From Phylloscopus collybita (Eukaryota > Chordata > Aves > Passeriformes > Phylloscopidae): a DNA stretch of 64,000 nucleotides. The position numbers were made by a program, and so were the translations under genes. Below are positions 60,544 through 64,000 of this stretch, one piece after another. Where the stretch lies: the NCBI GenBank assembly GCA_027886175.1, contig JAJNNQ010000018.1:20255001-20319000 (forward strand), written 5' to 3'. The notes beneath the pieces were generated by a model. The model was not told where the DNA came from, made no database searches, and saw only the letters and a program-made list of their open reading frames with translations. Positions within the stretch are counted from its first letter, which is position 1. Each line of letters starts with the position of its first letter.

Positions 60544-63500
60544 AATAAAGACTTTCAGGACCCTCCAAATAGAAATCATTAAGAAAAATGAAAATATTGA
60601 AAAAATCTTACCAAGCTATGAATTTTGTATTTCATCCCCATTAATATTTATTTAGCAATAAGAAAGAAAACTTTGTCTCCTGAATTAAATTTCCTTGTGT
60701 ATTTGTCTTCTGTTAATGCTCACATACCTTGGCCGTCTAAAGAAATACCCCCCAAATATAAGATCAGAAAACTGAACAAAATAAATGTGATATATTTTAT
60801 TTTCTGAAAAAATTATTAGAACATCCAATTAAACAGGTTTTGTTATCTTACAGATCAATAACTAAACCATGACAGAATTGCTATTGATAAGACATGTATA
60901 AACAGATTATCAGTTCCCCAGTCTTGGTCTATCCTTTTTGCTGAATTGGAAATCACCTGAAAACAATGACGATGTTTTCAGTGATTTAAACTTCACATCA
61001 TTTCCTGCTATGAATGGATTTAGATGCATCTGTTCCAAGCAAAATGCAAACATGCAGAAGAAAATGGAAATGAAAAGTAAAGCAGACCAAAAAAAGAAAA
61101 AAAAAAAGTTTCTAAGCATTAAATGGCATCAGATAAAGCTTAGTTCTCAAACAAAAGAAACAAAAAACTGATAAAACATACACATTGAAAAAAACCCAAA
61201 AAGTACAAAATTATCTTAGTGAATATAAGAGGGATGACAGTGTTCCCCCGAGCTGAAACACTCAGATCAGCCTAGGCAGCACATGTGCTCCTCAAGAGCA
61301 CTTCTCGGAGAGCTTCATGGGTCTCCGAACAGGCTGGAAATGTGAAGAATGAAGTGGCCCTCAAGTCCTGCTTCTTCTCCTTTTCATTTAAAACCCCCAA
61401 GTGGCATTTGCACAACACACATGGTCCCTACAGCTGAATGAGCTCTTCAGCAAAATCAACAGCACTAACCAGCAAATTAAAGAGTTGTGGGTGAGTCTGA
61501 TCTTGATTAACTTCTGCTTAGTATCTCTGGTTGGCTATGGCAGAATTAAATTTAGTCTGTACAGGGTTTTAATCACAATATGTTATATTTGCGTTCAATT
61601 TTGACCACCTTGAAGACCTTACTTTTTTATATATCTCACCTCTTCAGCAGACTACCCACATCCTCATTTTCTCCTCTCCTGAAATAACCATTAGGAACTT
61701 TGTTATAAATCTAAAGAATCATGGTGCATGAGAAATTTACCTAAAAAGGACATTTTAAAAGCTTTTCCTTAAGAAAAAGAGTAACAAAAATTCCCCCATA
61801 TAGAAGGACTTTTTTTAATTTACACTTTTTTTCATTTTCAAATAATTAATCTGAACATCTTAGTCACCTAAAATATTTTGCTTTAGTCTTTTCTGCTTTC
61901 TTATATTCTCAATTGGGTTTCCCCATTTTTTCTTTCTCTTTATACCTCTTAGAGTCAACATCATTTTAATAGTATTAAGAATGCTCAGGTAAATGAGAGC
62001 AGGAACAGGTTATTACTGCTGGGATGGATCATTATAAACTCACTGTGCTCTTCAGGAAGGGTGTGTAATTTCTGTACCATTTCACCTTTCAGGCACATTG
62101 TTTAAAATAGCATTTTAATAACAAATCCACAAGACAAACAGGGGAGAAGAGTTTGGGTAAAGGCCAGCAACTTTATTTTTCATCTCCATGGAAAATGTGA
62201 ATGTTTAATGCCTGTACAGGGCTTTAATGATTGGGTTTAAGCTATTCAAACCATGACTTCTCGTTCCTGTTCCTCAGCCAAGCAAAGATGAAAGAACAGA
62301 GGTGATCAGGTAGAGGTGCAAGTCCTAATCCATTAACTCTCTTGCACTAGACCTTATCCCATTCAATTTGTGTCTGGGATGACAAGGGTGCCCATAACCC
62401 AGTGTAGCAAAAAACAAAGTATGCATACGTTATTGTATTTCAGAGGGAGTGATTTAACCTATGCTAACATCTGCTCTGCTCCACTGTTTTCACCTGTGTT
62501 TTTTTCCTGAGATGTGGGAGGTGCAGGTGTCTAGCATTACTTTCTTAATTTCAACATTGCTGTCCTAAAACAGGGCAACCACCTTATTCACACAGGCCTG
62601 TAGAGTATAGGAAACAGCCTGTCAAGTGCAATTTCCTCAGAGAAATTCCTGTTGGACTCAAGTGCCACCCACTGTCTACTTTCTGAACTGGATTTTCCTT
62701 TTTCTCTGTCAGCATCAACTCAAAGTAATTCATTTGAACTGTGCAATTACACGAGCTAAGGGATGGAAAGTCATTCTTGAAAGCCACTCTTCATAGCTTC
62801 TCACTAACCCATCTGAGAAAATGCCATCACAGTCTTTTTGCACAAGTGCACTCTTTCAAGGCAATCAGGGGAGAGGGAAAGAAAAAGTGGAACAGTTTGA
62901 AGTGTCATCTACATACACATAAAAGGCAAGGTAATGAAGTAGATGTGAACTTTTCTCAGAAGATCCTAATAACTAATTCATCTTTCTTGAAGTAGTTCAT
63001 GCACCTTATGGTTTTGTTTATTGCAGCATATTACAAACATCTCCCCAGGAACCCTCTGGTTCTCTTCCTGGAAACAGGGATTGGCACCAAATGAAGTTTC
63101 AAAGTGCCTCAGAAGCATAAGATGTAAGCACCAAGAAAGACTTTTGGGACCAAATCACGTACAGGCTGATTAAAGTTGCATTACCCATGCCTTGAGGAGC
63201 TGAGATAGACTTGTAAACCAGGCTTAGTGTTGTCAGCCTCAAGAGGAGATTGGGTACAAGTGATGTCACTTCTTCCCTGGGCCTGTTTTACAAACCAGTT
63301 CCTATTTCCTGACAAAGAAAAGGCAATGTTTTGTCCTTCTTGTGTTCATCTGAGTACAAAGCTACTCATAAAAAAAAAAGTATAGATCAATAAAAATCTA
63401 ACATTAACTCCACTTCTCTTCTCTGAAACTTCACTCCCCTTCTCTTTGTTGTTCATTTTAAAACAGAAATAGATTATTTGAGCTAGATTTATGTTCTTTG

Positions 63501-64000
63501 TAATAAATTGTTGAGGTCAAGCTGGTAGTCATCAAGCTGGAGGGTGAACACAACCCACTGGGGTGGGTTTTGGTATGAAAGCAAAAGCAGCCCCTCACTG
63601 CCTGATGCAATTACCTGGTTAGATCTGCTTTGCCTTCTGATGCCGCCCTACAAAAAAGAGATATCTCTAGAATAGGCCGTGTGCATATCGCCTCTAGTCA
63701 CTGGCAGTATAAGATGAATAGGACCTGATCTCAATCCAGCATCAGGCTCTATCTTCCCCACACACACAATGTGTCATGGAGGCAAACATTAACTCAGCTC
63801 ACCTCAGCCAGCACAGCAGTGCACAGGAGCTTTAGAAAGTGTCGGGCAGGGTATTCTTACAACACACCTTTTGTCTCAGGCAAAAAACACACATTCTTAG
63901 ACTACATATGAGCAAGTTCAGCCTCTGGAATTGGTGGATGCTGACTGCTCCTTTGAGGAAAGTATTCTGCTCTGTCAGGGGGTACATCACATATTTATTA
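60544..64000. other. noncoding sequence
   Basis: No gene or repeat family recognised. An A10 run occurs near 61098. G+C rises slightly toward 63540-63850, but no promoter or coding signal is clear. Confidence 0.5.

Overview
This window is AT-rich vertebrate nuclear DNA with no gene I can recognise. The organism is almost certainly a bird. I recognise several decayed CR1 (chicken repeat 1) LINE fragments, including reverse-transcriptase pieces with the motifs VPQGSVLG and FADDTK, and two avian ERVL-type solo LTRs that share a U5 segment (TTATCTCA..CATG). One ancient amniote MIR-type SINE is likely. There are no rRNA, tRNA, CRISPR or bacterial-type features. A songbird is plausible from the LTR types, but I cannot fix the species. 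Most of the sequence is best read as a gene desert or the inside of a very large intron; no reading frame stands out clearly from chance in DNA of this composition.

Layout. 1-900 holds faint degenerate repeats. 2051-3627 holds a minus-strand ERVL-like LTR, lying between a T39 and an A36 tract. 5057-5645 is a scrambled CR1 mosaic. 10940-11155 is a MIR-like SINE. 13200-13645 is a GC-richer promoter-like block with an OCT-SOX composite motif, CCAAT box, TATA box and a possible retroviral primer-binding-site remnant; it may be a decayed ERV1-type LTR. 17.2-19 kb has a tandem duplication and G/T-rich tracts. 20958-22113 is a CR1 3' end directly followed by a plus-strand ERVL-type solo LTR. 32055-32255 is a long (TTTTC)n(TTCC)n array. 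38.26 kb is another G/T-rich tract. 44630-45345 is an antisense CR1 reverse-transcriptase fragment. 52.94-53.12 kb is a CpG cluster with homeodomain-like sites, the best candidate regulatory element of the second half. 58332-58355 is a strong G-quadruplex motif.

No genes act together here. Function, if any, would be regulatory: the 13.2 kb promoter/LTR-like block and the 53.0 kb CpG cluster are the two places I would check first. A few minus-strand segments (54085-54149, 35020-35137, 29744-29909) have splice-acceptor-like borders and open frames. They are listed as weak exon candidates, because the hosting gene, if there is one, could run on the minus strand with very large introns.
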